Assembly: GCA_018985225.1 (NCBI GenBank)
Contig: JADGIF010000049.1
Location: 1 to 27,150 of the forward strand
Length of the DNA: 27,150 bases
Direction of reading: 5' to 3'
DNA from: Amoeboradix gromovi
Lineage: Eukaryota > Sanchytriomycota > Sanchytriomycetes > Sanchytriales > Sanchytriaceae
Shown: positions 17,800 through 26,880 of the stretch, one piece after another
Layout of the letters: each line of letters begins with the position of its first letter
How positions within the stretch are numbered: the first letter of the stretch is position 1
Notes under the pieces: model-generated
What the model was told of the DNA's origin: nothing
Database searches by the model: none
What the model saw: only the letters and a program-made list of their open reading frames with translations
Made by a program: the position numbers and the translations under genes

Positions 17800-18284
17800 T
17801 GGGACACCAAATATAAAAACTAGACTAACTTGTTTTTAAAGAAGGTGCACCATACGGAGGGTATCATTAATAAAAGATCTTCTTCTGTTATACCAAGATT
17901 CTCTCATTGATTGTATTCCTCTTTTAAAATAAGACAAGATGACCCACTATCTCGTTCAAATATATGAGGTCTTTGAGCATCTAAGCAAAAGGTGCATTTT
18001 CTTAGACGGTGCTCTTTTCTAGAGTCATTTTGCAATGTTATACTAACATCATTACTCTTATCTATTCAAGTTTTTACAGAGTAATAGTGATATTTTATTT
18101 GAAATAAAGATTGGATGAAAGAGTAAGAGAATAGCTGTACAGAATATTTATTTTCCTTTTGTACTCGTCAACTCCACAACTAGCTGAATGTCCACTCGCC
18201 TCTTAAATTCATAAAGTAATAAAGCTGAAATAATGTTCCAACTTGTTATAGAAAGTTAGTCCAGTTTTTATATTTGATGTCTCA
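17800..18284. mobile_element. 485-bp TIR (MITE-like) element, longest copy
   Basis: The left end is TGGGACACCAAATATAAAAA then CTAGACTAACTT. The right end, reverse-complemented, is TGAGACATCAAATATAAAAA then CTGGACTAACTT. TA lies directly on both sides (17798-17799 and 18285-18286), fitting a TA target duplication. Internal blocks are shared with 9217-9515 and with the outer element at 6231-7699. No open frame of note. The TA duplication suggests mobilisation by a Tc1/mariner-like or similar enzyme, which is inference because no transposase is in the window. Confidence 0.75.
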
Positions 18285-18286
18285 TA

Positions 18287-18692
18287 TGTTGACTTCGTGA
18301 AATAAAATCAGAGAATTGAGATTTCCTGTGTACACATCAGCCTGATTGTAAAAGAACGGCGAGATTAGATGTCAAACGAGATATTTACAACTTATCTTCT
18401 TCCCGTTTAGGCATGATGAAAGACCAGAATGATTGTGAAAATGTTCACGCAACTGGTGGGTGATAAACCAGATGGGACCCTTCCAAAAATAAGTTCATCT
18501 AGTCCATGAAGCAGGTGGTAAACAGGGCAAGTGCAATCCGAAGTAGCATGTTATTGAGTTACTATACTCCAGATTTCTTATCATTATTTCATTTCAAAGT
18601 TCAAACCTCGTATCCATGAATAATAAACAAGTTATCTAATATTCCACACGGCTTTCTTTTGAAATTTACTTGGAAACTCAGGGCCATATCGC
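18287..18692. other. intergenic stretch before the coiled-coil gene
   Basis: No gene recognised. A TGGGACCCTTCCAAAAATAA string at about 18472 faintly resembles the TIR termini but has no partner end. Confidence 0.35.
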
Positions 18693-19676
18693 ATGGAGCC
18701 TGGATATTTGGACATCATATCAGACCAGAAAAATCAGATCAAAGATTTCAGGGATATGCTGAAGGCTGCAGATGATGTGTTTGATGAGGAAATGAACTCC
18801 AAGCTTATGGAATGGGAAATGGTATCGAAAACAAAGCAGAGCGAAATCGACAAATATAGACAAGATAACAAAGGTCTAGTGGAGGCACTGGCCAGCTGCC
18901 AAGTGGAGCTCTCGCACCTAATGGAGCTTAGCAATAACACGCACCACCTGGAGTCCGCTGTACTAAGCCTCCAGACTGAGCTGGATATGGAGCAGAGGAA
19001 AAGGATGCTGGAGTCATCAGAGCACATACGCACGATATCCCTGCTGGAATCAGAGTATCAAATAAAGATAAAGATGGTAGTAGAACGAGCCAAGGTGGAA
19101 ACGCAAAGCAACGAACTAAGAGTGACGGGAAACAGTTCCCATGACTTGGCCAGCAAATACCAAGAGCTTTGCATCCTGTACGACAGAACTACAAAGAAGG
19201 CAAAGGACCTGTCTCAGGAGCTGAAGGAGGCAAAGCATCAGGTATGCTGTCTGCAAAATGATTTGGATTTGTCACAGTATGCTGCAGCTCAGAAAACGAT
19301 AGTCTCAGACAAATGCTTGGGGGAGAACAAAGCCATAGCAAAAAAGTTCAGCAACCTGGAGCTGAAGATAGCCGAAATGCACAAAGCTATGGAGACAAGC
19401 ACCGCCGAGAGCCTTTTATCGCACAAGGCATCCCAAAAAACTATTTTCGAGTTACAAAACACCATCTCCGCCTTGCAGCTTGTCGTGGACGCAAGATCAA
19501 GTGCATCGGAGCTGAGGTTGAAGGCCTATTTGGAAGAAAGAAGAGAAATGGAGGTCGTTCTTGTTGAAGCCATGGCGCATGTCAAGAGCGAACTAGACCA
19601 TGACCTGACCGGAGAGTGGCATGAGAATGAGAAGATTTTGAAGTACGTCACTGCAGAAATCAAACACATCAACTAG
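18693..19676 (+). CDS. coiled-coil protein, 327 aa
   Basis: Almost the whole protein is predicted-helix sequence with heptad character, rich in Glu, Lys, Leu and Gln and nearly free of proline. Stretches such as LESAVLSLQTELDMEQRKRM and KAKDLSQELKEAKHQVCCLQ are typical of parallel coiled coils. No enzymatic or membrane segment is present. By eye its codons are clearly richer in G and C (many CTG, GAG, AAG) than those of the neighbouring GH5 and PPP2R3C-like genes, a trait it shares with the tectonin genes. The family is not recognised. A cytoskeletal or basal-body role would fit a zoosporic fungus but is speculation. Confidence 0.65.
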   Translation: MEPGYLDIISDQKNQIKDFRDMLKAADDVFDEEMNSKLMEWEMVSKTKQSEIDKYRQDNKGLVEALASCQVELSHLMELSNNTHHLESAVLSLQTELDMEQRKRMLESSEHIRTISLLESEYQIKIKMVVERAKVETQSNELRVTGNSSHDLASKYQELCILYDRTTKKAKDLSQELKEAKHQVCCLQNDLDLSQYAAAQKTIVSDKCLGENKAIAKKFSNLELKIAEMHKAMETSTAESLLSHKASQKTIFELQNTISALQLVVDARSSASELRLKAYLEERREMEVVLVEAMAHVKSELDHDLTGEWHENEKILKYVTAEIKHIN

Positions 19677-19832
19677 TAAATTTCTTCATAAACGAGTGCT
19701 CCTTGTCCGACTTATCCTGTGCACTGCGAAAGGGCGGGCCAGGCAAGTCTTGCTGCAAGTGATCAACCCCAATGCAACCATCAGTCAGAACTGATGCGAT
19801 TGCGTACAAGCAGTATGTAGCATTTCACGTAT

Positions 19833-20621
19833 TTATTGCATAAGAACTTGGGAGGCCTTTTTATCCTTGTTGATTCCGTAAACCCTCTGTTTATCATCCA
19901 TGGCTATGTATTCTATGTCTTTGAACGTTGACTTGTTCCAGTCCGAGGTCTTGAATGGTGCGCATGCCACCTCATTCTTCAATGTGACAACGCAGGTCAA
20001 TGGGCCCTTGACTTCCACTTGCTTCGCCAAGCCGGGTACTATCTTCCAATCGGCTCCGGCAGCGTTATCGATATCATCGCTACAGAAGATCTGGTTGCGT
20101 TTATTTACAACACATGCTTGAGAACCGGAGACGGAAACCTGCACTAGATCTAGATCAGGCACTAGAACTAGATCAGGCGCTAGATAACCGCCCAGTAGCT
20201 GCCAAGTGTATCCAGACTTCCTTGCCAAAAATTTGGACAGCGCTCCACAGTAAATATCGTGCCCTATTGTTCCGCATATCCTGTCACCGTCGAGATCGAT
20301 AGTGTCTAGTCCTCCGGCAATGGGTTTCCATTTTGAGTTGTAAATGTCTGTAGTGCAAGAGATTGCTTTTGAGTCTGTAACTACACAGGCTTTGGCTCCG
20401 GATAGGGTGACTTGCTTGGCAGACCAGTGGATCTGCACGGGCTTTGGGGAATCGTAGCCAACTAGGTGGGCCGACCAGCAGAATACCTCCCCCGTTGTCA
20501 CTACCCCGCAAGCATTGTCTCCAGATGCCGAGATCTGCTTGAATTCCATGTCTGGTGGTGGAGCTAGCGGAGTTGCTGTTTGGGCTAGAGGAGTCGCTGT
20601 TCCTAGAGTAAAATAAATCAT
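19833..20621 (-). CDS. secreted tectonin/RCC1-like beta-propeller protein (copy Q)
   Basis: The start is placed at ATG 20621 (MIYFTLGTATPL), shared with copy P and 31 nt after the conserved TATA-like AATAAAAG. The longer open frame begins at a TTG. The product is 262 aa with a short leader and the same two-cysteine repeats: NACGVVTTGEVFCW, KACVVTDSKAISC, RICGTIGHDIYC, QACVVNKRNQIFC, LTCVVTLKNEVAC. Relative to copy P it has a 12-residue insertion (APDLVLVPDLDL) between GGYL and VQVSVSG, made of two 18-nt units. The reading frame is intact, and most differences from P preserve the repeat cysteines, so both copies may still be under selection. AATAAA overlaps the stop. Confidence 0.8.
   Translation of the reverse strand: MIYFTLGTATPLAQTATPLAPPPDMEFKQISASGDNACGVVTTGEVFCWSAHLVGYDSPKPVQIHWSAKQVTLSGAKACVVTDSKAISCTTDIYNSKWKPIAGGLDTIDLDGDRICGTIGHDIYCGALSKFLARKSGYTWQLLGGYLAPDLVLVPDLDLVQVSVSGSQACVVNKRNQIFCSDDIDNAAGADWKIVPGLAKQVEVKGPLTCVVTLKNEVACAPFKTSDWNKSTFKDIEYIAMDDKQRVYGINKDKKASQVLMQ
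20151..20186 (-). repeat. two 18-nt tandem units in tectonin gene Q
   Basis: The insertion consists of CTAGATCAGGCACTAGAA-like units and is absent from copy P, where GGYLVQV is contiguous. It keeps the frame. Confidence 0.7.
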
Positions 20622-20644
20622 TGTATACAAATTCCTCTGCTGCC

Positions 20645-20652
20645 CTTTTATT
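20645..20652 (-). promoter_or_regulatory. TATA-like box of tectonin gene Q
   Basis: AATAAAAG on the minus strand, 31 nt upstream of ATG 20621. It is the counterpart of 12247-12254 in the other arm. Confidence 0.45.
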
Positions 20653-20793
20653 CCAAAGTTTTTCAAGATCAGACCTGTGAGATTATTTTTAGACGGTTCT
20701 CAGACAGATCAGTATGATTTAAGAGGGCAAGCAAAAGCTTTTGAAAATGGCCCTCAAAGCTATTTTGACAAGAAATGATTTATTGCACCTTGT

Positions 20794-21879
20794 TCAGCTG
20801 CTAGCGAAGCTGTTGTAATACTCTACAAGTCCGTTCTTAGTGCAGAGAATTTTCAGAAACACTTTTCCAAACTTGCTCTTGAGATCCTTTTTCCTCACAG
20901 CATTGTTAACGATCAACGCATCCATCAGCTCGTTCGTAACAACATCTGAATCAAGCTTATCAGCTAGCTGCATGTTTAGTTTCTTCACCACAGGTTCAAT
21001 TAAATATCTTATTTCGGAATGCTCAAGGAATCCTTGCTTGTTTACATCTAGCGCGTCAAAACATAAATGTACAATATGTATGTTATCAGTGTTGTCATTT
21101 ATTAAAGACAACTCCGTGAACTTTTCAAAGTCGATCCTCGAGTTTTTACCATGCTCTTCACAAAATCGTTCCAAAAAGAGCATGTTATACGTTCCGTATT
21201 TAAATGCTTCGTTGGCACTTATTGAACCTTGTTTTGAAACGTCTAATTGGTTGAATTTGTTATATAGTTTAGTGAATGAGCTAATAGCAAAGAAATTGCT
21301 CAACTCCCACTTTTTGTCACTCGAGTCGCAATTCTCTCGGACTTCCAAAAACTCTGTCAAAATAGGACTAAGGAGAAGATCCTGGATGTATATTTTTTTC
21401 ATGTGCTCTGTTCCCAGTAACAGCAGTAATTTTTTACTACATGTCTGCATGTATAAATCCTGCAGTCCGGGGCTCAATTCATCGTAATCTGGTACATCTT
21501 TTATTTGGTCGTACATGTATCCTTTTAGGTCGGGTATAGTTAGTGCGTGAGAGTAGGTACTGTCATAACAGGCAAATGCAAGTCTGGCTTCATAAAGAGA
21601 CTCCTTTCGAATAATGTATGAAGTGAATCTATTGAAGTCTAGCTGGCGATTGTTGCTTAATCTCAAAAAAACACTAGGTTTGAAATACTTTTTATATCTT
21701 TTATCTAAAGACTCCTCCAAATGTTTGAACTCTTGATAACTTAGAGACGCTATTGAATTAGCCTTACAGTAGGCGTCTATCTTAAATGTCAAGTCTTGAA
21801 CCTCTTCTTGAGATATCAAATCATTTGACTTGTTTTCAATTATCCTCGACAAAATAAATTCGTTCAATTTGAGCTCCAT
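20794..21879 (-). CDS. PP2A regulatory subunit B''-gamma-like (PPP2R3C/TON2 family)
   Basis: The 361-aa protein aligns in order with PPP2R3C/FASS-type subunits. It has an N-terminal helical part (LSYQEFKHLEESLDKRYKKY), YFKPSVFLRLSNNRQLDFNRF, the KIYIQDLLLSPILTEFLEVR segment, and the EF-hand-like repeats YNKFNQLDVSKQGSISANEAF and CFDALDVNKQGFLEHSEIRY. Known members target PP2A to centrosomes, basal bodies or the preprophase band, which fits a flagellated fungus. The protein is somewhat shorter than the animal member, and the tail ends EYYNSFASS. The calcium loops are degenerate (Lys-Gln-Gly in place of some acidic ligands). AATAAA lies at 20779-20784, 9 nt after the stop. Its last 27 codons are duplicated at 12012-12094. 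Confidence 0.8.
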   Translation of the reverse strand: MELKLNEFILSRIIENKSNDLISQEEVQDLTFKIDAYCKANSIASLSYQEFKHLEESLDKRYKKYFKPSVFLRLSNNRQLDFNRFTSYIIRKESLYEARLAFACYDSTYSHALTIPDLKGYMYDQIKDVPDYDELSPGLQDLYMQTCSKKLLLLLGTEHMKKIYIQDLLLSPILTEFLEVRENCDSSDKKWELSNFFAISSFTKLYNKFNQLDVSKQGSISANEAFKYGTYNMLFLERFCEEHGKNSRIDFEKFTELSLINDNTDNIHIVHLCFDALDVNKQGFLEHSEIRYLIEPVVKKLNMQLADKLDSDVVTNELMDALIVNNAVRKKDLKSKFGKVFLKILCTKNGLVEYYNSFASS

Positions 21880-22086
21880 TTCGAAACAGGAAAGCCACCA
21901 TATACTTTCTAGGTTTCTAACTCCGCCCTTTAGAGGTTTAGCTATAATGAATTGATATCTGCAGAGTATTTAACAATATTAAACCTTAATTGATTGGCTA
22001 ATTAAACTTTTATTGGATTTTGTACCAATCGCCGTTTAGCAAGAGAGTTGATAGCGACCAGAACTCCATTCTTGCAAAAATCTCAA

Positions 22087-24306
22087 ATGAGCTTAACAAT
22101 TTACGAGAGATCAAAATATGTATTACAAGATCTGGGGCAACTAACAATTTTTCGAAAGCACATTGATTTCCTAAGCAATAAGCTCGTTAAACCCCAAGCG
22201 TCTGTTCCTTTTTCAGTTGCACGAACCGTAGAACAGTTGGGTCCACTATACGTCAGTGCGTCCCCAATTCATTTGGTAACTGGTAAACCGGATCCAGTGT
22301 CTTTGTTATGGACTATTAGTCGCCTTGGTGATCCGTTGTGTAATTTGATAAACTTATTCTTGACCCGCCACAAGGCGATAGAAATTAAAGATTGGGAAGA
22401 AGCCATAAATGCTCAAAACATAGATCAGTGCAAGACTCAAATTCTTATATGCATTAAAAAGTGTGAAACTGAGTTATTTTGGCCAATATCTGAATTATTC
22501 TCGATTAGCGATTTGTACAAGGACGACATTGATGGGTTTCTCAAAGTTCTAACTTTCTATGAGAAGATCATATCTATTTTGAGAGATCAAAATATCATCG
22601 TAAAACAAAAAAATGATGTAGCTATGTCCAGTGGATATTCAAACCCCTCGGCAGACACCAATCTAAGTAAAGTTTTCATGGAAATAGTCCACACAGAAAA
22701 GAAGTACGTTTTAGACTTGGAAAAGCTGCTAGAATACGAAAAATTTATTTATAATTCTAATATTTTGTCAAACGATGTGATAAAAGTCCTGTTTGCTAAC
22801 TTGCCCTCTTTGGTTGATTTTCAAAGGCGTTTTTGCATCTGCATTGAGTCCCTTTTGGATAGCGCGAATGATGAAAGCGTTAAACTGAGAATTGGTGCAC
22901 TGTTTGTTCAAACCGAGAGCGCCTTTTCCGTTTACGATGGTTTCTGCAAGAATTACAATCAGGCAATTGAAGTTACAGACAAGCAGTCAGAAGCATTGTC
23001 AAAAGCTAACCATATTTTGGATTGCTCGTATGAATTGCAATCTTACTTGATCAAGCCAATACAACGAATTTGTAAATTTCCACTCTTAATTAAAGAAATT
23101 ATAAAGCACTCCAAATTAGAGTCTGGCTCGTTGGTTTACCAGGAGATTCAATTAGGATTGGTAAGTATTAAAAAAGCTGCGGACGGGGTGAATGAGCAAC
23201 GCAGGAGGCAAGAGAATTATGCTGACAAGTTGGATTTACAGCAGCGAGTAGAAGATTGGAAAGGTCATGATCCTGCCACCTTTGGAGACTTGTTACTTCA
23301 TGACAAGTTCCCCACCCTAGTGAATGACTCCAAGCGTGAGCTAAAAGTCTACTTATTCGACAGGATAGTCGTATTTCTAGTCGACGTGCAAAATTCAAAG
23401 GTGCTGAGAGCGTTTAAGCAAAAGCCAAATTCAGACAAACCAGCTTTTCAAATAAAAGGTCGAATTTGGATCTCCAACCTAAGTGATGTGGTAGAGATGC
23501 CTGATTTTAGTCTTAAAGTCTTTTGGAAAAGTCAAGAAATGGAATCTTTTACTTTAGAGTGCAGAAACGCAGAGCAATTGAAACTATGGAAGGTAACTTT
23601 GTTAAAGCTAAAGGATCGTAAGAGAAAGAAGTACAGCGTGATTGATGGTGAATACATGGACGATCGCGTGAAGCCAGCTCGGCCTCCACCTCCATCTAAT
23701 TTTGATAGTTTTGATGAGATTGATTCTCGACTTTCACTACATTCCAGAGTGTCTGATGATCACTCAAGCTTACCACCTGAATTACCATCCCCGATATCAC
23801 CAATGAGAGATCGAATTTTAATTCACCCCAACTACCAAGAGAGACCGCAATCATCCAGCTCCAGTTCAGCAAGAGTTCAGCCTCTAGATAAGAGTGGTTA
23901 CAAGTATCCTCGCAAAGGATCAGCCCCGATGGCTAGAAAAAATATCAAACCCCCGGATACACTTCCTCATGTTGTTCCAATTATAGATCCTAGATTAGCT
24001 CCAATGGTAGACCCGCGCTTAGATAATTTATATGGCAATAATATAGGTAAAATAAAAGTTAGGATTCACACTCAGAATGAGAAATATGCGCTGATTATGG
24101 ATGAGAACACCTTGAATTTTAGCGATTTTTATACTAAAATACAGTTTAAGATCCATTTGAATAGATTTAAGATCAAATACGGGTATGAGGAGAAGCAAAG
24201 CATCTTTATTATGTCTGACGAGGATATATTAAACGCAATGTACTATGCACAACGTCGAGAAAACAAGACTCTTAATCTGTTTGTTATAACAGATGAATAC
24301 TTTTAA
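22087..24306 (+). CDS. CDC24: Cdc24-like RhoGEF (CH-like, DH, PH, PB1)
   Basis: Cdc24 activates the Cdc42 GTPase to set cell polarity at the cortex. All family domains are present in the usual order. The N-terminal calponin-homology-like Cdc24 region has DPVSLLWTISRLGDPLCNL (about 69-87) and FSISDLYKDDIDGFLKVL. The DH domain starts at LSKVFMEIVHTEKKYVLDLE (about 193) and contains LIKPIQRICKFPLLIKEI. The PH domain follows (about 385-515, ending in ECRNAEQLKLWKVTLLKLK). Then comes a Pro/Ser-rich linker (ARPPPPSNF, PPELPSPISP) and a C-terminal PB1 domain (about 654-739, with SDEDILNAMYYAQ as its acidic motif). I start at ATG 22087 (MSLTIYERSKY, 739 aa) because the longer frame begins at TTG. A CCAAT motif is at 22025. 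No intron is needed. Confidence 0.93.
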   Translation: MSLTIYERSKYVLQDLGQLTIFRKHIDFLSNKLVKPQASVPFSVARTVEQLGPLYVSASPIHLVTGKPDPVSLLWTISRLGDPLCNLINLFLTRHKAIEIKDWEEAINAQNIDQCKTQILICIKKCETELFWPISELFSISDLYKDDIDGFLKVLTFYEKIISILRDQNIIVKQKNDVAMSSGYSNPSADTNLSKVFMEIVHTEKKYVLDLEKLLEYEKFIYNSNILSNDVIKVLFANLPSLVDFQRRFCICIESLLDSANDESVKLRIGALFVQTESAFSVYDGFCKNYNQAIEVTDKQSEALSKANHILDCSYELQSYLIKPIQRICKFPLLIKEIIKHSKLESGSLVYQEIQLGLVSIKKAADGVNEQRRRQENYADKLDLQQRVEDWKGHDPATFGDLLLHDKFPTLVNDSKRELKVYLFDRIVVFLVDVQNSKVLRAFKQKPNSDKPAFQIKGRIWISNLSDVVEMPDFSLKVFWKSQEMESFTLECRNAEQLKLWKVTLLKLKDRKRKKYSVIDGEYMDDRVKPARPPPPSNFDSFDEIDSRLSLHSRVSDDHSSLPPELPSPISPMRDRILIHPNYQERPQSSSSSSARVQPLDKSGYKYPRKGSAPMARKNIKPPDTLPHVVPIIDPRLAPMVDPRLDNLYGNNIGKIKVRIHTQNEKYALIMDENTLNFSDFYTKIQFKIHLNRFKIKYGYEEKQSIFIMSDEDILNAMYYAQRRENKTLNLFVITDEYF

Positions 24307-24413
24307 CAGTAAATACAAATTGTAACTCCATGATATTTCATTTCTTACTCTTACAAACGTTGAAAGGTGCTAGAGTGGACTCAAAATTGTAGCTAACAAT
24401 CCCCTGGTTTGAA

Positions 24414-25178
24414 ATGCATAAATTGGTGACTTTCAATCTTAGATTTGGATCAGCAAATGACGGACCAAATTCATGGGAATTCAGAAGATCTGTCTTTTAC
24501 AACAACATAAAGGCACTAGAACCGGATGTTATGGGTACTCAAGAAGGGCTAGAATGGCAACTGAATGAAATACTATTTGGAATCGGACCTCGTTATTCGT
24601 ATGTAGGGCAAGGGAGAGACGGTGGTAATACTGGAGAATACTGTGCTATATTTTATAACAATTTAAAATATGAGGAATTGCAGCATGGGTCGTTTTGGTT
24701 GAGTGATACGCCAAATATTCCCAGTAGATCGTGGGACTCTAACCTCAATAGGATATGCACATGGGTTGAATTAAGAATCATGAACACCAACGATTCATTT
24801 TTTATTTACAACACTCATTTAGACTGGGAATCTTCGATATCCAGGGATTTAAGCATTCCCGTTATCCTTGAACACATTGGACAGAAGAAACTAGAAGAAG
24901 ACAAAGTAATTGTTATGGGCGATTTTAACAGCAATTCGGACAGTAAGCCTTGCCAGATATTGAGAAAGCACGGGTTTACTGATTCTTTTGAGTCAGAAAC
25001 CAAAGTTAACACATTTCACTGCTTCAATGGTAAGGGAAATGGTGGCAAAATTGATTTCATATGGATAAAAAAACGTGATTTTAGTGTTCACCGTGCAAAC
25101 ATTGACCAATACAATGAAAACGGAAGATATCCGAGTGATCATTACGCAATTACTACGACATTGGTATTAAATAAATAG
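24414..25178 (+). CDS. endonuclease/exonuclease/phosphatase (EEP) family hydrolase
   Basis: The 254-aa protein has the full EEP metal-dependent phosphohydrolase core: TFNLRFGSANDG (Asn8), DVMGTQEG (Glu metal ligand), FIYNTHLDWES, VIVMGDFNSN, KIDFIWI and the terminal PSDHYAI with the catalytic His. The short single-domain form without signal peptide or LRR resembles the CCR4-like EEP proteins and bacterial-type Mg-dependent hydrolases rather than DNase I or sphingomyelinases. The substrate cannot be assigned. AATAAA (25170-25175) immediately precedes the TAG. The last 26 nt overlap the 3' end of the convergent Got1-like gene. Confidence 0.85.
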   Translation: MHKLVTFNLRFGSANDGPNSWEFRRSVFYNNIKALEPDVMGTQEGLEWQLNEILFGIGPRYSYVGQGRDGGNTGEYCAIFYNNLKYEELQHGSFWLSDTPNIPSRSWDSNLNRICTWVELRIMNTNDSFFIYNTHLDWESSISRDLSIPVILEHIGQKKLEEDKVIVMGDFNSNSDSKPCQILRKHGFTDSFESETKVNTFHCFNGKGNGGKIDFIWIKKRDFSVHRANIDQYNENGRYPSDHYAITTTLVLNK

Positions 25179-25419
25179 ATTGGAATACCAGAGATATGCC
25201 CAAAAGAAAACTAACGCTCGCTGTTCGCTTTGACTTTCTTCCAAAAAACTTAAAGGTTTTAGTCATTCCAAGTATTAGTGGGAGTCCGATTAAAAAGAGT
25301 AAGTTGCCAATTGCCATCAATGCAGTATCCAGCAACAGTAGTATGCCAAGAAAGAAGAACAAGCTTCCAAATAGTGTCAAGGATACTCCAACCTTTTGCT
25401 GATCCGAAAGCATCATCAT
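25153..25419 (-). CDS. Got1-like Golgi transport protein, C-terminally short
   Basis: Got1 is a small four-pass membrane protein of ER-Golgi traffic. The N-terminal half matches well: SDQQKVGVSLTLFGSLFFFL, then LDTALMAIGNLLFLIGLPLI and KTFKFFGRKSKRTASVSFLLG, which are the first two helices, the KTxxFF loop and the start of helix three. The frame then ends after 88 aa with FQSIYLIPMS, where the family normally continues for about 50 more residues including the last helix. I found no splice that restores it; downstream DNA is the antisense of the EEP gene. Either a truncated but functional form or a gene clipped by a rearrangement is possible. Confidence 0.7.
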   Translation of the reverse strand: MMMLSDQQKVGVSLTLFGSLFFFLGILLLLDTALMAIGNLLFLIGLPLILGMTKTFKFFGRKSKRTASVSFLLGISLVFQSIYLIPMS

Positions 25420-25732
25420 CTTTCGAAAGTTATAGTTTCAAATCCGTTTAATAAAAATCCGAAATATACAGCCATCTCCGCAGGACTCTTATGCTTGCCC
25501 TGGGTTTCCATAGTCACTGATGGTGTACAGCCCAGAAAGATGCGCTGTTCTCGCAAAGAGAGGAAGAGATACAGGCACGAGTGGGATGAAGAGCACTACA
25601 GGCTTCCCGGTCTCATATACCTCGCAATGTAAGAGCGGACAAGATTTTTCCTGAATCTGGGATGCACCAGATTGGTCTTTCAGGCAGAAACGTGATATTG
25701 CAAAGAAACGCTGAACAATTGAAAGTAGTTTA
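25420..25732. other. GC-richer stretch without an assigned gene
   Basis: Both strands have an open frame through 25480-25635. The plus one ends KERKRYRHEWDEEHYRLPGL then IYLAM, and the minus one has no ATG. Neither has an ATG start nor a recognisable family. It could hold the end of an unrecognised, intron-split gene. Confidence 0.3.
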
Positions 25733-26011
25733 CTAGCACCCATCCAGAATGTTGAAATTGATCCACATTTCACAACAAGTGTTATAACGGTTTTGAGTAT
25801 TGGCTTTTTTTCTTTTCTCTGAGAAGCATTTGTTAGTAAAGGGCAAATTCTCGACTATGCATTCATTGTAGCTTCTAGTAGCTATGCCGTAAGCATTTGA
25901 AAGTTTTTCCAGCAAAAAACAATGTTTCTTTACCAAAATAGCTTTTTGTTGTTTGGTTGGCTCGCCTGTCGCACCAGAGACCAATGACATCAGAACTAGT
26001 AAGTAGATCAT
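25733..26011 (-). CDS. small cysteine-rich secreted protein, 92 aa
   Basis: The N-terminus MIYLLVLMSLVSGATG is a good signal peptide, and the mature part of about 75 residues contains six cysteines (KKHC, YNEC, TNKC, NTCCEM, LDGC) and many basic residues. That pattern fits small secreted, disulphide-stabilised proteins; I recognise no family. A TATA-like ATAAATAA (minus, 26035-26042) lies 31 nt upstream of the ATG. No AATAAA is seen close to the TAG stop, and overlapping open frames exist, so the 3' end is less certain. Confidence 0.5.
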   Translation of the reverse strand: MIYLLVLMSLVSGATGEPTKQQKAILVKKHCFLLEKLSNAYGIATRSYNECIVENLPFTNKCFSEKRKKANTQNRYNTCCEMWINFNILDGC

Positions 26012-26034
26012 ACAGGGAAAGCAGCAGACCTCGC

Positions 26035-26042
26035 TTATTTAT
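26035..26042 (-). promoter_or_regulatory. TATA-like box of the small secreted protein gene
   Basis: ATAAATAA on the minus strand, 31 nt upstream of ATG 26011. Confidence 0.4.
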
Positions 26043-26317
26043 CATGTTGCAATCCTTGCAGTGTATCGCGGTTGGGCAGATTTTATCTAATAATTGGACG
26101 ACCCAATAGGAACAAGCATACGCCAATCTTCCACGATCGCGAATGCCGCTATACTGGTGTTTCACAGCTGGTACTTGGTCTACCAGTGGTTGATTATTCG
26201 ACGGCTTTCTGACCTTAATCTTTAAGGATGTTACCGCAGCTGGCTATGGCGGTACCATCACACCTCGAAGCGCAGAACTGCTCTTTGGCTGCAATGCAGC
26301 TCATTTCTCGCTTTAAG
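26043..26317. other. divergent intergenic region
   Basis: Spacer between the secreted-protein gene and the H4 promoter. A minus-strand open frame crosses it but has no ATG. No divergent histone H3 gene is present. Confidence 0.35.
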
Positions 26318-26754
<437 letters not shown>

Positions 26755-26880
26755 ATAAAATTATTTTTTAAACACTGCTTGTATAGAGATAAGCTGCGTG
26801 TGCAGTGTCATGTAGCTGAGCGACGAACATTTTCGGAATGTGCTCGTGCCGAAAAGCCTGTTAATTAGCTGTCATTTTAT

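Larger units (their letters stand above)
19769..20876 (-). repeat. inverted segmental duplication, arm Q
   Basis: Reverse-complement partner of 12012-13113. This arm is continuous with the complete PPP2R3C-like gene and is therefore likely the source. The main length difference is a 36-nt insertion in the tectonin gene (20151-20186). Confidence 0.85.

Noticed and set aside
18472-18505. TGGGACCC string upstream of the coiled-coil gene as a TIR end
   Set aside because: Similarity limited to a few bases; no inverted partner.
25396-25632. 78-codon plus-strand frame ending in IYLAM
   Set aside because: It begins at TTG, overlaps the Got1-like start region, and no family is recognised. It is noted only as a possible unrecognised exon.
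26171-26300. Possible 5S rRNA-like or tRNA-like sequence upstream of H4
   Set aside because: A short CTATGGCGGTACCATCAC string recalls 5S rRNA, but the rest does not fold or align with the conserved internal boxes.
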